Both the position numbers and the translations under genes were made by a program. Positions 1-12,989 of a stretch of DNA of 64,000 bases are shown piece by piece. A model generated the notes under the pieces. It was not told the DNA's origin, searched no databases, and was given only the letters and a program-made list of their open reading frames with translations. How positions within the stretch are numbered: the first letter of the stretch is position 1; each line of letters begins with the position of its first letter. The DNA comes from Haematobia irritans (taxonomy: Eukaryota > Arthropoda > Insecta > Diptera > Muscidae), in assembly GCF_050003625.1 (NCBI RefSeq), contig NC_134399.1, positions 106,308,615-106,372,614 of the forward strand, given 5' to 3'.

Positions 1-514
1 CTCCTTAAATATGCGTCCTAGAGCGAAAAGGACTTTAATTCGTGACCACCCCCAAAAAATTGAAAATCCACCCAAAACCTAAAAAAATTGAAATTTTTAT
101 ATGAAAATCTTCTTTTGCCCATATCTCCTAAACTAAGCGTCCTAGAGCGAAAAGGACTTTAATTCGTAACCACCCCCAAAAAATTGAAAAATCCACCCAA
201 ACCTAAAAAAATTGAATTTTTATATGAAAAACTTCTTTTGCCCATATCTCCTTAAATATGCGTCCTAGAGCGAAAAGGACTTTAATTCGTAACCACCCTC
301 AAAAAATTGAAAAATCCACCCAAAACCTAAAAAAATTGAAATTTTTATATGAAAAACTTCTTTTGCCCGTATCTCCTTAAAAATGCGTCCTAGAGCGAAA
401 AGGACTTTAATTCGTAACCACCCTCAAAAAATTGAAAAATCCACCCAAAACCTAAAAAAATTGAAATTTTTATATGAAAAACTTCTTTTGCCCATATCTC
501 CTAAACTAAGCGTC

Positions 515-3500
515 CTAGAGCGAAAAGGACTTTAATTCGTGACCACCCCCAAAAAATTGAAAAATCCACCCAAAACCTGAAAAAATTGAAATTTTTATAT
601 GAAAAACTTCTTTTGTCCATATCTCCTTAAATATGCGTCCTAGAGCGAAAAGGATTTTAATTCGTGACCACCCCCAAAAAATTGAAAAATGCACCCAAAA
701 CCTAAAAAAATTAAATTTTTTGTATGAAAAACTTCTTTTGCCCATATCTCCTTAAGTATGCGTCCTAAAGCGAAAAGGACTTTAATTCGTGACCACCCCC
801 AAAAAATTGAAAAATCCACCCAAAACCTAAAAAAATTGAAATTTTTATATGAAAAACTTCTTTTGCCCATATCTCCTTAAATATGCGTCCTAGAGCGAAA
901 AGGACTTTAATTCGTGACCACCCCCAAAAAATTGAAAAATCCACCCAAAACCTAAAAAAATTGAAATTTTTATATGAAAAACTTCTTTTGCCCATATCTC
1001 CTTAAATATGCGTCCTAGAGCGAAAAGGATTTTAATTCGTGACCACCCCCAAAAAATTGAAAAATGCACCCAAAACCTAAAAAAAATTAAAATTTTTATA
1101 TGAAAAACTTCTTTTGCCCATATCTCCTTAAATATGCGTCCTAAAGCGAAAAGGACTTTAATTCGTGACCACCCCCAAAAAATTTAAAAATCCACCCAAA
1201 ACCTAAAAAAATTGAAATTTTTATATGAAAAACTTCTTTTGCCCATATCTCCTAAACTAAGCGTCCTAGAGCGAAAAGGACTTTAATTCGTTACCACCCA
1301 CAAAAAATTGAAAAATCCACCCAAAACCTAAAAAAATTGAAATTTTTATTGAAAAACTTCTTTTGCCCATATCTCCTTAAATATGCGTCCTAGAGCGAAA
1401 AGGACTTTAATTCGTGACCACCCCCAAAAAATTGAAAAATCCACCCAAAACCTAAAAAAATTGAAATTTTTATATGAAAAACTTCTTTTGCCCATATCTC
1501 CTTAAATATGCGTCCTAGAGCGAAAAGGACTTTAATTCGTGACCACCCCCAAAAAATTGTAAAATCCACCCAAAACCTAAAAAATTGAAATTTTTATATG
1601 AAAAACTTCTTTTGCCCATATCTCCTTAAATATGCGTCCTAGAGCGAAAAGGACTTTAATTAAAAAAATTGAAATTTTTATATGAAAAACTTCTTTTGCC
1701 CATATCTCCTTAAATATGCGTCCTAGAGCGAAAAGGACTTTAATTCGTGACCACCCCCAAAAAATTGAAAAATCCACCCAAAACCTAAAAAAATTGAAAT
1801 TTTTATATGAAAAACTTCTTTTGCCCATATCTCCTTAAATATGTGTCCTAGAGCGAAAAGGACTTTAATTCGTAACCACCCTCAAAAAATTGAAAAATCC
1901 ACCCAAAAACCTAGAAAAATTTAAATTGTTATATGAACAACTTCTTTTGCCCATATCTCCTTAAATATGTGTCCTAGAGCGAAAAGGACTTTAATTCGTG
2001 ACCACCCCTAAAAAATTGAAAAATCCACCCAAAACCTAAAAATTTTTATATGAAAAACTTCTTTTGCCCATATCTCCTTAAATATGCGTCCTAGAGCGAA
2101 AAGGACTTTAATTCGTGACCACCCCCAAAAAATTGAAAAATTCACCCAAAACCTAAAAAAAATGAAATTTTTATATGAAAAACTTCTGTTGCCCATATCT
2201 TCTTAAATATGCGTCCTATAGCAAAAACGACTTTAATTCGTGACCACCCTCAAAAAATTGAAAAATCCACCCAAAACCTAAAAAAATTTAAATGTTTATA
2301 TGAAAAACTTCTTTTGCCCATATTTCCTTAAATATGCGTCCTAGAGCGAAAAGGACTTTAATTCGTGACCACCCCCAAAAAATTGAAAAATCCACCCAAA
2401 ACCTAAAAAAATTGAAATTTTTATATGAAAAACTTCTTTTGCCCATATCTCCTTAAATATGCGTCCTAGAGCGAAAAGGGCTTTAATTCGTGACCACCCC
2501 CAAAAATTGAAAAATTCACCCAAAACCTAAAAAAATGAAATTTTTATATGAAAAACTTCTTTTGCCCATATCTCCTTAAATATGCGTCCTAGAGCGAATA
2601 GGACTTTAATTCGTGACCACCCCCAAAAAATTGACAAATCCACCCAAAACCTAAAAAAAAATTGAAATTTTTATATGAAAAACTTCTGTTGCCCATATCT
2701 CCTTAAATATGTGTCCTAGAGCGAAAAGAACTCTAATTCGTAACCACCCTCAAAAAATTGAAAAATCCACCCAAAACCTAAAAAAATTTAAATTGTTATA
2801 TGAACAACTTCTTTTGCCCATATCTCCTTAAATATGTGTCCTAGAGCGAAAAGGACTTTAATTCGTGACCACCCCCAAAAAATTGAAAAATCCACCCAAA
2901 ACCTTAAAAAAATTGAAATTTTTATATGAAAAACTTCTTTTGCCCATATCTTCTTAAATATGCGTCCTAGAGCGAAAAGGACTTTAATTCGTGACCACCC
3001 CCAAAAAATTGAAAAATCCACCCAAAACCTAAAAAAATTTAAATTTTTATATGAAAAACTTCTTTTACCCATATCTCCTTAACTAAGCGTCCTAGAGCGA
3101 AAAGGACTTTAATTCGTGACCACCCCCAAAAAATTGAAAAATCCACCCAAAACCTAAAAAAATTGAAATTTTTATATGAAAAACTTCTTTTGCCCATATC
3201 TTCTTAAATATGCGTCCTAGAGCGAAAATGACTTTAATTCGTGACCACCCCCAAAAAATTGAAAAATCCACCCAAAACCTAAAAAAATTTAAATTTTTAT
3301 ATGAAAAACATCTTTTGCCCATATCTCCTTAAATATGCGTCCTAGAGCGAAAAGGACTTTAATTCGTGACCACCCCCAAAAAATTGAAAAATCCACCCAA
3401 AACCTAAAAAAGTTGAAATTTTTATATGAAAAACTTCTTTTGCCCATATCTCCTTAAATATGCGTCGTAGAGCGAAAAGGACTTTAATTCGTAACCACCC

Positions 3501-4690
3501 CCAAAAAATTGAAAAATCCACCCAAAACCTAAAAATTTTTATATGAAAAACTTCTTTTGCCCATATCTCCTTAAATATGCGTCCTAGAGCGAAAAGGACT
3601 TTAATTCGTGACCACCACCAAAAAATTGAAAAATCCACCCAAAACCTAAAAAAATTTAAATTTTTATATGAAAAACATATTTTGCCCATATCTCCTTAAA
3701 TATGTGTCCTAGAGCGAAAAGGACTTTAATTCGTAACCACCCTCAAAAAATTGAAAAATCCACCCAAAACCTAAAAAAATTAAATTTTTATATGAAAAAC
3801 TTCTTTTGCCCATATCTCCTTAAATATGCGTCCTAGAGCGAAAAGGACTTTAATTCGTAACCACCCCCAAAAAATTGAAAAATCCACCCAAAACCTAAAA
3901 AAATTTAATTTTTTATATGAAAAATTTCTTATGTCCATATCTCCTCAAATATGCGTCCTAGAGCGAAAAGGGCTTTAATTCGTGACCACCCCCAATAAAT
4001 TTAAAAATTCACCCAAATCCTAAAAAAATTGAAATTTTTATATGAAAAATTTCTTATGTCCATATCTCCTTAAATATGCGTCCTAGAACGAAAAGGGCTT
4101 TAATTCGTGACCACCCCCAAAAAATTGAAAAATTCACCCAAAACCTAAAAAAATTTAAATTTTTATATGAAAAATTTCTTTTGCCCATATCTCCTTAAAT
4201 GTGCGTCCTAGAGCGAAAAGGACTTTAATTCGTAACCACCCTCAAAAAATTTAAAATCCACCCAAAACCTAAAAAAATTGAAATTTTTATATGAAAATCT
4301 TCTTTTGCCCATATCTCCTAAACTAAGCGTCCTAGAGCGAAAAGGACTTTAATTCGTGACCACCCCAAAAAAAAATTGAAAAATCCAGCCAAACCTAAAA
4401 AAATTGAAATTTTTATATGAAAAATTTCTTTTGCCCATATCTCCTTAAATATGCGTCCTAGAGCGAAAAGGACTTTAATTCGTAACCACCCTCAATTGAA
4501 AAATCCACCTAAAACCTAAAAAAATTGAAATTTTTATATGAAAAACTTCTTTTGTCCGTATCTCCTTAAATATGCGTCCTAGAGCGAAAAGGACTTTAAT
4601 TCGTGACCACCCCCAAAAAATTGAAAAATCCACCCAAAACCTAAAAAAATTGAAATTTTTATATGAAAAACTTCTGTTGCCCATATCTTC
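515..4690 (+). repeat. Large higher-order unit, copy 1 (about 7 kb apart)
   Basis: The sequence of variant monomers from about 515 to 4690 recurs from about 7543 to 11690. Paired markers give these offsets: 640 to 7668 and 1351 to 8379 (7028); 1928 to 8745 (6817); 2731 to 9549 (6818); 3342 to 10408 (7066); 3904 to 11095 (7191). The stepwise shifts are multiples or near-multiples of a monomer, so monomers were gained or lost inside the copies after duplication. The copies are clearly diverged by scattered substitutions, older than the 847-bp and 2245-bp duplications. Confidence 0.8.
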
Positions 4691-5211
4691 TTAAATATGC
4701 GTCCTATAGCAAAACGACTTTAATTCGTGACCACCCTCAAAAAATTGAAAAATCCACCCAAAACCTAAAAAATTGAAATTTTTATATGAAAAACTTCTTT
4801 TGCCCATATCTCCTAAACTAAGCGTCCTAGAGCGAAAAGGACTTTAATTCGTGACCACCCCCAAAAAATTGAAAAATCCACCCAAAACCTGAAAAAATTG
4901 AAATTTTTATATGAAAAACTTCTTTTGTCCATATCTCCTTAAATATGCGTCCTAGAGCGAAGAGGATTTTAATTCGTGACCACCCCCAAAAAATTGAAAA
5001 ATGCACCCAAAACCTAAAAAAATTAAATTTTTTGTATGAAAAACTTCTTTTGCCCATATCTCCTTAAGTATGCGTCCTAAAGCGAAAAGGACTTTAATTC
5101 GTGACCACCCCCAAAAAATTGAAAAATCCACCCAAAACCTAAAAAAATTGAAATTTTTATATGAAAAACTTCTTTTGCCCATATCTCCTTAAATATGCGT
5201 CCTAGAGCGAA
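4365..5211 (+). repeat. 847-bp tandem duplication, copy 1
   Basis: Bases 4365-5211 are followed directly by a near-identical copy at 5212-6058. Shared private variants include GCGAAGAGG (4960 and 5807), TATAGCAAAACGAC with one A fewer than elsewhere, and CCTCAATTG. The unit is 6.78 monomers long, so the junction breaks the 125-bp phase. The identity of the sampled variants indicates a recent event. Confidence 0.9.
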
Positions 5212-6058
5212 CCAAAAAAAAATTGAAAAATCCAGCCAAACCTAAAAAAATTGAAATTTTTATATGAAAAATTTCTTTTGCCCATATCTCCTTAAATATG
5301 CGTCCTAGAGCGAAAAGGACTTTAATTCGTAACCACCCTCAATTGAAAAATCCACCTAAAACCTAAAAAAATTGAAATTTTTATATGAAAAACTTCTTTT
5401 GTCCGTATCTCCTTAAATATGCGTCCTAGAGCGAAAAGGACTTTAATTCGTGACCACCCCCAAAAAATTGAAAAATCCACCCAAAACCTAAAAAAATTGA
5501 AATTTTTATATGAAAAACTTCTGTTGCCCATATCTTCTTAAATATGCGTCCTATAGCAAAACGACTTTAATTCGTGACCACCCTCAAAAAATTGAAAAAT
5601 CCACCCAAAACCTAAAAAATTGAAATTTTTATATGAAAAACTTCTTTTGCCCATATCTCCTAAACTAAGCGTCCTAGAGCGAAAAGGACTTTAATTCGTG
5701 ACCACCCCCAAAAAATTGAAAAATCCACCCAAAACCTGAAAAAATTGAAATTTTTATATGAAAAACTTCTTTTGTCCATATCTCCTTAAATATGCGTCCT
5801 AGAGCGAAGAGGATTTTAATTCGTGACCACCCCCAAAAAATTGAAAAATGCACCCAAAACCTAAAAAAATTAAATTTTTTGTATGAAAAACTTCTTTTGC
5901 CCATATCTCCTTAAGTATGCGTCCTAAAGCGAAAAGGACTTTAATTCGTGACCACCCCCAAAAAATTGAAAAATCCACCCAAAACCTAAAAAAATTGAAA
6001 TTTTTATATGAAAAACTTCTTTTGCCCATATCTCCTTAAATATGCGTCCTAGAGCGAA
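5212..6058 (+). repeat. 847-bp tandem duplication, copy 2
   Basis: Second copy of the unit at 4365-5211. At its left edge TCCTAGAGCGA is joined directly to ACCAAAAAAAAATTG, skipping the AAAGGACTTTAATTCGTG stretch every other monomer has between these motifs. That fused, shortened monomer is the duplication breakpoint. Beyond the right edge the sequence continues into monomers that match 900-1500 and 7900-8400. Confidence 0.9.
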
Positions 6059-7542
6059 AAGGACTTTAATTCGTGACCACCCCCAAAAAATTGAAAAATC
6101 CACCCAAAACCTAAAAAAATTGAAATTTTTATATGAAAAACTTCTTTTGCCCATATCTCCTTAAATATGCGTCCTAGAGCGAAAAGGATTTTAATTCGTG
6201 ACCACCCCCAAAAAATTGAAAAATGCACCCAAAACCTAAAAAAAATTAAAATTTTTATATGAAAAACTTCTTTTGCCCATATCTCCTTAAATATGCGTCC
6301 TAAAGCGAAAAGGACTTTAATTCGTGACCACCCCCAAAAAATTGAAAAAACCACCCAAAACCTAAAAAAATTGAAATTTTTATATGAAAAACTTCTTTTG
6401 CCCATATCTCCTAAACTAAGCGTCCTAGAGCGAAAAGGACTTTAATTCGTGACCACCCACAAAAAATTGAAAAATCCACCCAAAACCTAAAAAAATTGAA
6501 ATTTTTATTGAAAAACTTCTTTTGCCCATATCTCCTTAAATATGCGTCCTAGAGCGAAAAGGACTTTAATTCGTAACCACCCCCAAAAAATTGAAAAATC
6601 CACCCAAAACCTAAAAAAATTTAATTTTTTATATGAAAAATTTCTTATGTCCATATCTCCTTAAATATGCGTCCTAGAGCGAAAAGGGCTTTAATTCGTG
6701 ACCACCCCCAATAAATTTAAAAATTCACCCAAATCCTAAAAAAATTGAAATTTTTATATGAAAAATTTCTTATGTCCATATCTCCTTAAATATGCGTCCT
6801 AGAACGAAAAGGGCTTTAATTCGTGACCACCCCCAAAAAATTGAAAAATTCACCCAAAACCTAAAAAAATTAAAATTTTTATATGAAAAATTTCTTTTGC
6901 CCATATCTCCTTAAATGTGCGTCCTAGAGCGAAAAGGACTTTAATTCGTAACCACCCTCAAAAAATTTAAAATCCACCCAAAACCTAAAAAAATTGAAAT
7001 TTTTATATGAAAATCTTCTTTTGCCCATATCTCCTAAACTAAGCGTCCTAGAGCGAAAAGGACTTTAATTCGTGACCACCCCAAAAAAAATTGAAAAATC
7101 CAGCCAAACCTAAAAAAATTGAAATTTTTATATGAAAAATTTCTTTTGCCCATATCTCCTTAAATATGCGTCCTAGAGCGAAAAGGACTTTAATTCGTAA
7201 CCACCCTCAATTGAAAAATCCACCTAAAACCTAAAAAAATTGAAATTTTTATATGAAAAACTTCTTTTGTCCGTATCTCCTTAAATATGCGTCCTAGAGC
7301 GAAAAGGACTTTAATTCGTGACCACCCCCAAAAAATTGACAAATCCACCCAAAACCTAAAAAAAATTGAAATTTTTATATGAAAAACTTCTGTTGCCCAT
7401 ATCTTCTTAAATATGCGTCCTATAGCAAAAACGACTTTAATTCGTGACCACCCTCAAAAAATTGAAAAATCCACCCAAAACCTAAAAAATTGAAATTTTT
7501 ATATGAAAAACTTCTTTTGCCCATATCTCCTAAACTAAGCGT

Positions 7543-10500
7543 CCTAGAGCGAAAAGGACTTTAATTCGTGACCACCCCCAAAAAATTGAAAAATCACCCA
7601 AAACCTGAAAAAATTGAAATTTTTATATGAAAAACTTCTTTTGTCCATATCTCCTTAAATATGCGTCCTAGAGCGAAGAGGATTTTAATTCGTGACCACC
7701 CCCAAAAAATTGAAAAATGCACCCAAAACCTAAAAAAATTAAATTTTTTGTATGAAAAACTTCTTTTGCCCATATCTCCTTAAGTATGCGTCCTAAAGCG
7801 AAAAGGACTTTAATTCGTGACCACCCCCAAAAAATTGAAAAATCCACCCAAAACCTAAAAAAATTGAAATTTTTATATGAAAAACTTCTTTTGCCCATAT
7901 CTCCTTAAATATGCGTCCTAGAGCGAAAAGGTCTTTAATTCGTGACCACCCCCAAAAAATTGAAAAATCCACCCAAAACCTAAAAAAATTGAAATTTTTA
8001 TATGAAAAACTTCTTTTGCCCATATCTCCTTAAATATGCGTCCTAGAGCGAAAAGGGTTTTAATTCGTGACCACCCCCAAAAAATTGAAAAATGCACCCA
8101 AAACCTAAAAAAAATTAAAATTTTTATATGAAAAACTTCTTTTGCCCATATCTCCTTAAATATGCGTCCTAAAGCGAAAAGGACTTTAATTCGTGACCAC
8201 CCCCAAAAAATTGAAAAAACCACCCAAAACCTAAAAAAATTGAAATTTTTATATGAAAAACTTCTTTTGCCCATATGTCCTAAACTAAGCGTCCTAGAGC
8301 GAAAAGGACTTTAATTCGTGACCACCCACAAAAAATTGAAAAATCCACCCAAAACCTAAAAAAATTGAAATTTTTATTGAAAAACTTCTTTTGCCCATAT
8401 CTCCTTAAATATGCGTCCTAGAGCGAAAAGGACTTTAATTCGTGACCACCCCCAAAAAATTGAAAAATCCACCCAAAACCTAAAAAAATTGAAATTTTTA
8501 TATGAAAAACTTCTTTTGCCCATATCTCCTTAATATGCGTCCTAGAGCGAAAAGGACTTTAATTCGTGACCACCCCCAAAAAATTGAAAAATCCACCCAA
8601 AACCTAAAAAATTTAAATTTTTATATGAAAAACTTCTTTTGCCCATATCTCCTTAAATATGTGTCCTAGAGCGAAAAAGACTTTAATTCGTAACCACCCT
8701 CAAAAAATTGAAAAATCCACCCAAAAACCTAAAAAAATTTAAATTGTTATATGAACAACTTCTTTTGCCCATATCTCCTTAAATATGTGTCCTAGAGCGA
8801 AAAGGACTTTAGTTCCTGACCACCCCTAAAAAATTGAAAAATCCACCCAAAACCTAAACATTTTTATATGAAAAACTTCTTTTGCCCATATCTCCTTAAA
8901 TATGCGTCCTAGAGCGAAAAGGACTTTAATTCGTGACCACCCCCAAAAAATTGAAAAATTCACCCAAAACCAAAAAAAAATTGAAATTTTTATATGAAAA
9001 ACTTCTGTTGCCCATATCTTCTTAAATATGCGTCCTATAGCAAAAACGACTTTAATTCGTGACCACCCTCAAAAAATTGAAAAATCCACCCAAAACCTAA
9101 AAAAATTGAAATGTTTATATGAAAAACTTCTTTTGCCCATATTTCCTTAAATATGCGTCCTAGAGCGAAAAGGACTTTAATTCGTGACCACCCCCAAAAA
9201 ATTGAAAAATCCACCCAAAACCTAAAAAAATTTAAATTTTTATATGAAAAACTTCTTTTGCCCATATCTCCTTAAATATGCGTCCTAGAGCGAAAAGGGC
9301 TTTAATTCGTGACCACCCCCAAAAATTGAAAAATTCACCCAAAACCTAAAAAAATGAAATTTTTATATGAAAAACTTCTTTTGCCCATATCTCCTTAAAT
9401 ATGCGTCCTAGAGCGAATAGGACTTTAATTCGTGACCACCCCCAAAAAATTGAAAAATCCACCCAAAACCTAAAAAAAATTGAAATTTTTATATGAAAAA
9501 CTTCTGTTGCCCATATCTCCTTAAATATGTGTCCTAGAGCGAAAAGAACTCTAATTCGTAACCACCCTCAAAAAATTGAAAAATCCACCCAAAACCTAAA
9601 AAAATTTAAATTGTTATATGAACAACTTCTTTTGCCCATATATCCTTAAATATGTGTCCTAGAGCGAAAAGGACTTTAATTCGTGACCACCCCCAAAAAA
9701 TTGAAAAATCCACCCAAAACCTAAAAAAATTGAAATTTTTATATGAAAAACTTCTTTTGCCCATATCTTCTTAAATATGCGTCCTAGAGCGAAAAGGACT
9801 TTACTTCGTGACCACCCCCAAAAAATTGAAAAATCCACCCAAAACCTAAAAAAATTTAAATTTTTATATGAAAAACTTCTTTTACCCATATCTCCTTAAC
9901 TAAGCGTCCTAGAGCGAAAAGGACTTTAATTCGTGACCACCCCCAAAAAATTGAAAAATCCACCCAAAACCTAAAAAAATTGAAATTTTTATATGAAAAA
10001 CTTATTTTGTCCATATCTCCTTAAATATGCGTCCTAGAGCGAAAAGGACTTTAATTCGTGACCACCCCAAAAAATTGAAAAATCCAACCAAAACCTAAAA
10101 AAATTGAAATTTTTATATGAAAAACTTCTTTTGCCCATATCTCCTTAAATATGCGTCCTAGAGCGAAAAGGACTTTAATTCGTGACCACCCCCAAAAAAT
10201 TGAAAAATCCACCCAAAACCTAAAAAAATTTAAATTTTTATATGAAAAACTTCTTTTGCCCATATGTCCTTAAATATGCGTCCTAGAGCGAAAAGGACTT
10301 TAATTCGTGACCACCCCCAAAAAATTGAAAAATCCACCCAAAACCTAAAAAAATTTAAATTTTTATATGAAAAACATCTTTTGCCCATATCTCCTTAAAT
10401 ATGCGTCCTAGAGCGAAAAGGACTTTAATTCGTGACCACCCCCAAAAAATTGAAAAATCCACCCAAAACCTAAAAAAGTTGAAATTTTTATATGAAAAAC

Positions 10501-11690
10501 TTCTTTTGCCCATATCTCCTTAAATATGCGTCGTAGAGCGAAAAGGACTTTAATTCGTAACCACCCCCAAAAAATTGAAAAATCCACCCAAAACCTAAAA
10601 ATTTTTATATGAAAAACTTCTTTTGCCCATATCTCCTTAAATATGCGTCCTAGAGCGAAAAGGACTTTAATTCGTGACCACCACCAAAAAATTGAAAAAT
10701 CAACCCAAAACCTAAAAAAATTTAAATTTTTATATGAAAAACATCTTTTGCCCATATCTCCTTAAATATGTGTCCTAGAGCGAAAAGGACTTTAATTCGT
10801 AACCACCCTCAAAAAATTGAAAAATCCACCCAAAACCTAAAAAAATTGAAATTTTTATATGAAAAACTTCTTTTGTCCATATCTCCTTAAATATGCGTCC
10901 TAGAGCGAAAAGGACTTTAATCCGTGACCAACCCCAAAAAATTGAAAAATCCACCCAAAACCTAAAAAAATTAAATTTTTATATGAAAAACTTCTTTTGC
11001 CCATATCTCCTTAAATATGCGTCCTAGAGCGAAAAGGACTTTAATTCGTAACCACCCCCAAAAAATTGAAAAATCCACCCAAAACCTAAAAAAATTTAAT
11101 TTTTTATATGAAAAATTTCTTATGTCCATATCTCCTTAAATATGCGTCCTAGAGCGAAAAGGGCTTTAATTCGTGACCACCCCCAATAAATTTAAAAATT
11201 CACCCAAATCCTAAAAAAATTGACATTTTTATATGAAAAATTTCTTATGTCCATATCTCCTTAAATATGCGTCCTAGAGCGAAAAGGGCTTTAATTCGTG
11301 ACCACCCCCAAAAAATTGAAAAATTCACCCAAAACCTAAAAAAATTTAAATTTTTATATGAAAAATTTCTTTTGCCCATATCTCCTTAAATGTGCGTCCT
11401 AGAGCGAAAAGGACTTTAATTCGTAACCACCCTCAAAAAATTTAAAATCCACCTAAAACCTAAAAAAATTGAAATTTTTATATGAAAATCTTCTTTTGCC
11501 CATATCTCCTAAACTAAGCGTCCTAGAGCGAAAAGGACTTTAATTCGTGACCACCCCAAAAAAAAAATTGAAAAATCCAGCCAAACCTAAAAAAATTGAA
11601 ATTTTTATATGAAAAACTTCTTTTGTCCGTATCTCCTTAAATATGCGTCCTAGAGCGAAAAGGACTTTAATTCGTGACCACCCCCAAAAA
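7543..11690 (+). repeat. Large higher-order unit, copy 2
   Basis: This is the partner of the block at 515-4690. Compared with copy 1 it lacks about 210 bp near 1550-1830 and has gained about two monomers near 10000-10260. Rare variants such as GAAAAGAACTCTAATTCG and the 8-bp-deleted monomers appear in the same order in both copies. Its own part at 11041-11690 also matches 3850-4500 and 6566-7200, giving that sub-block three copies in the zone. Confidence 0.8.
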
Positions 11691-12989
11691 ATTGAAATTT
11701 TTATATGAAAAACTTCTGTTGCCCATATTTTCTTAAATATGCGTCCTATAGCAAAAACGACTTTAATTCGTGACCACCCTCAAAAAATTGAAAAATCCAC
11801 CCAAAACCTAAAAAAAATGAAATGTTTATATGAAAAACTTCTTTTGCCCATATTTCCTTAAATATGCGTCCTAGAGCGAAAAGGACTTTAATTCGTGACC
11901 ACCCCCAAAAAATTGAAAAATCCACCCAAAACCTAAAAAAATTTAAATTTTTATATGAAAAACTTCTTTTGCCCATATCTCCTTAAATATGCGTCCTAGA
12001 GCGAAAAGGGCTTTAATTCGTGACCACCCCCAAAAATTGAAAAATTCGACCAAAACCTAAAAAAATGAAATTTTTATATGAAAAACTTCTTTTGCCCATA
12101 TCTCCTTAAATATGCGTCCTAGAGCGAATAGGACTTTAATTCGTGACCACCCCCAAAAAATTGAAAAATCCACCCAAAACCTAAAAAAAAATTGAAATTT
12201 TTATATGAAAAACTTCTGTTGCCCATATCTCCTTAAATATGTGTCCTAGAGCGAAAAGAACTTTAATTCGTAACCACCCTCAAAAAATTGAAAAATCTAC
12301 CCAAAACCTAAAAAAATTTAAATTTTTATATGAAAAACTTCTTTTGCCCATATCTTCTTAAATATGCGTCCTAGAGCGAAAAGGACTTTAATTCGTGACC
12401 ACCCCCAAAAAATTGAAAAATCCACCCAAAACCTAAAAAAATTTAAATTTTTATATGAAAAACTTCTTTTACCCATATCTCCTAAACTAAGCGTCCTAGA
12501 GCGAAAAGGACTTTAATTCGTGACCACCCCCAAAAAATTGAAAAATCCACCCAAAACCTAAAAAAATTTAAATTTTTATATGAAAAACTTCTTTTGTCCA
12601 TATCTCCTTAAATATGCGTCCTAGAGCGAAAAGGACTTTAATTCGTGACCACCCCAAAAAATTGAAAAATCCAACCAAAACCTAAAAAAATTGAAATTTT
12701 TATATGAAAAACTTCTTTTGCCCATATCTCCTTAAATATGCGTCCTAGAGCGAAAAGGACTTTAATTCGTGACCACCCCAAAAAAATTGAAAAATCCACC
12801 CAAACCTAAAAAAATTGAAATTTTTATATGAAAAATTTCTTTTGCCCATATCTCCTTAAATATGCGTCCTAGAGCGAAAAGGACTTTAATTCGTAACCAC
12901 CCTCAATTGAAAAATCCACCTAAAACCTAAAAAAATTGAAATTTTTATATGAAAAACTTCTTTTGTCCGTATCTCCTTAAATATGCGAA

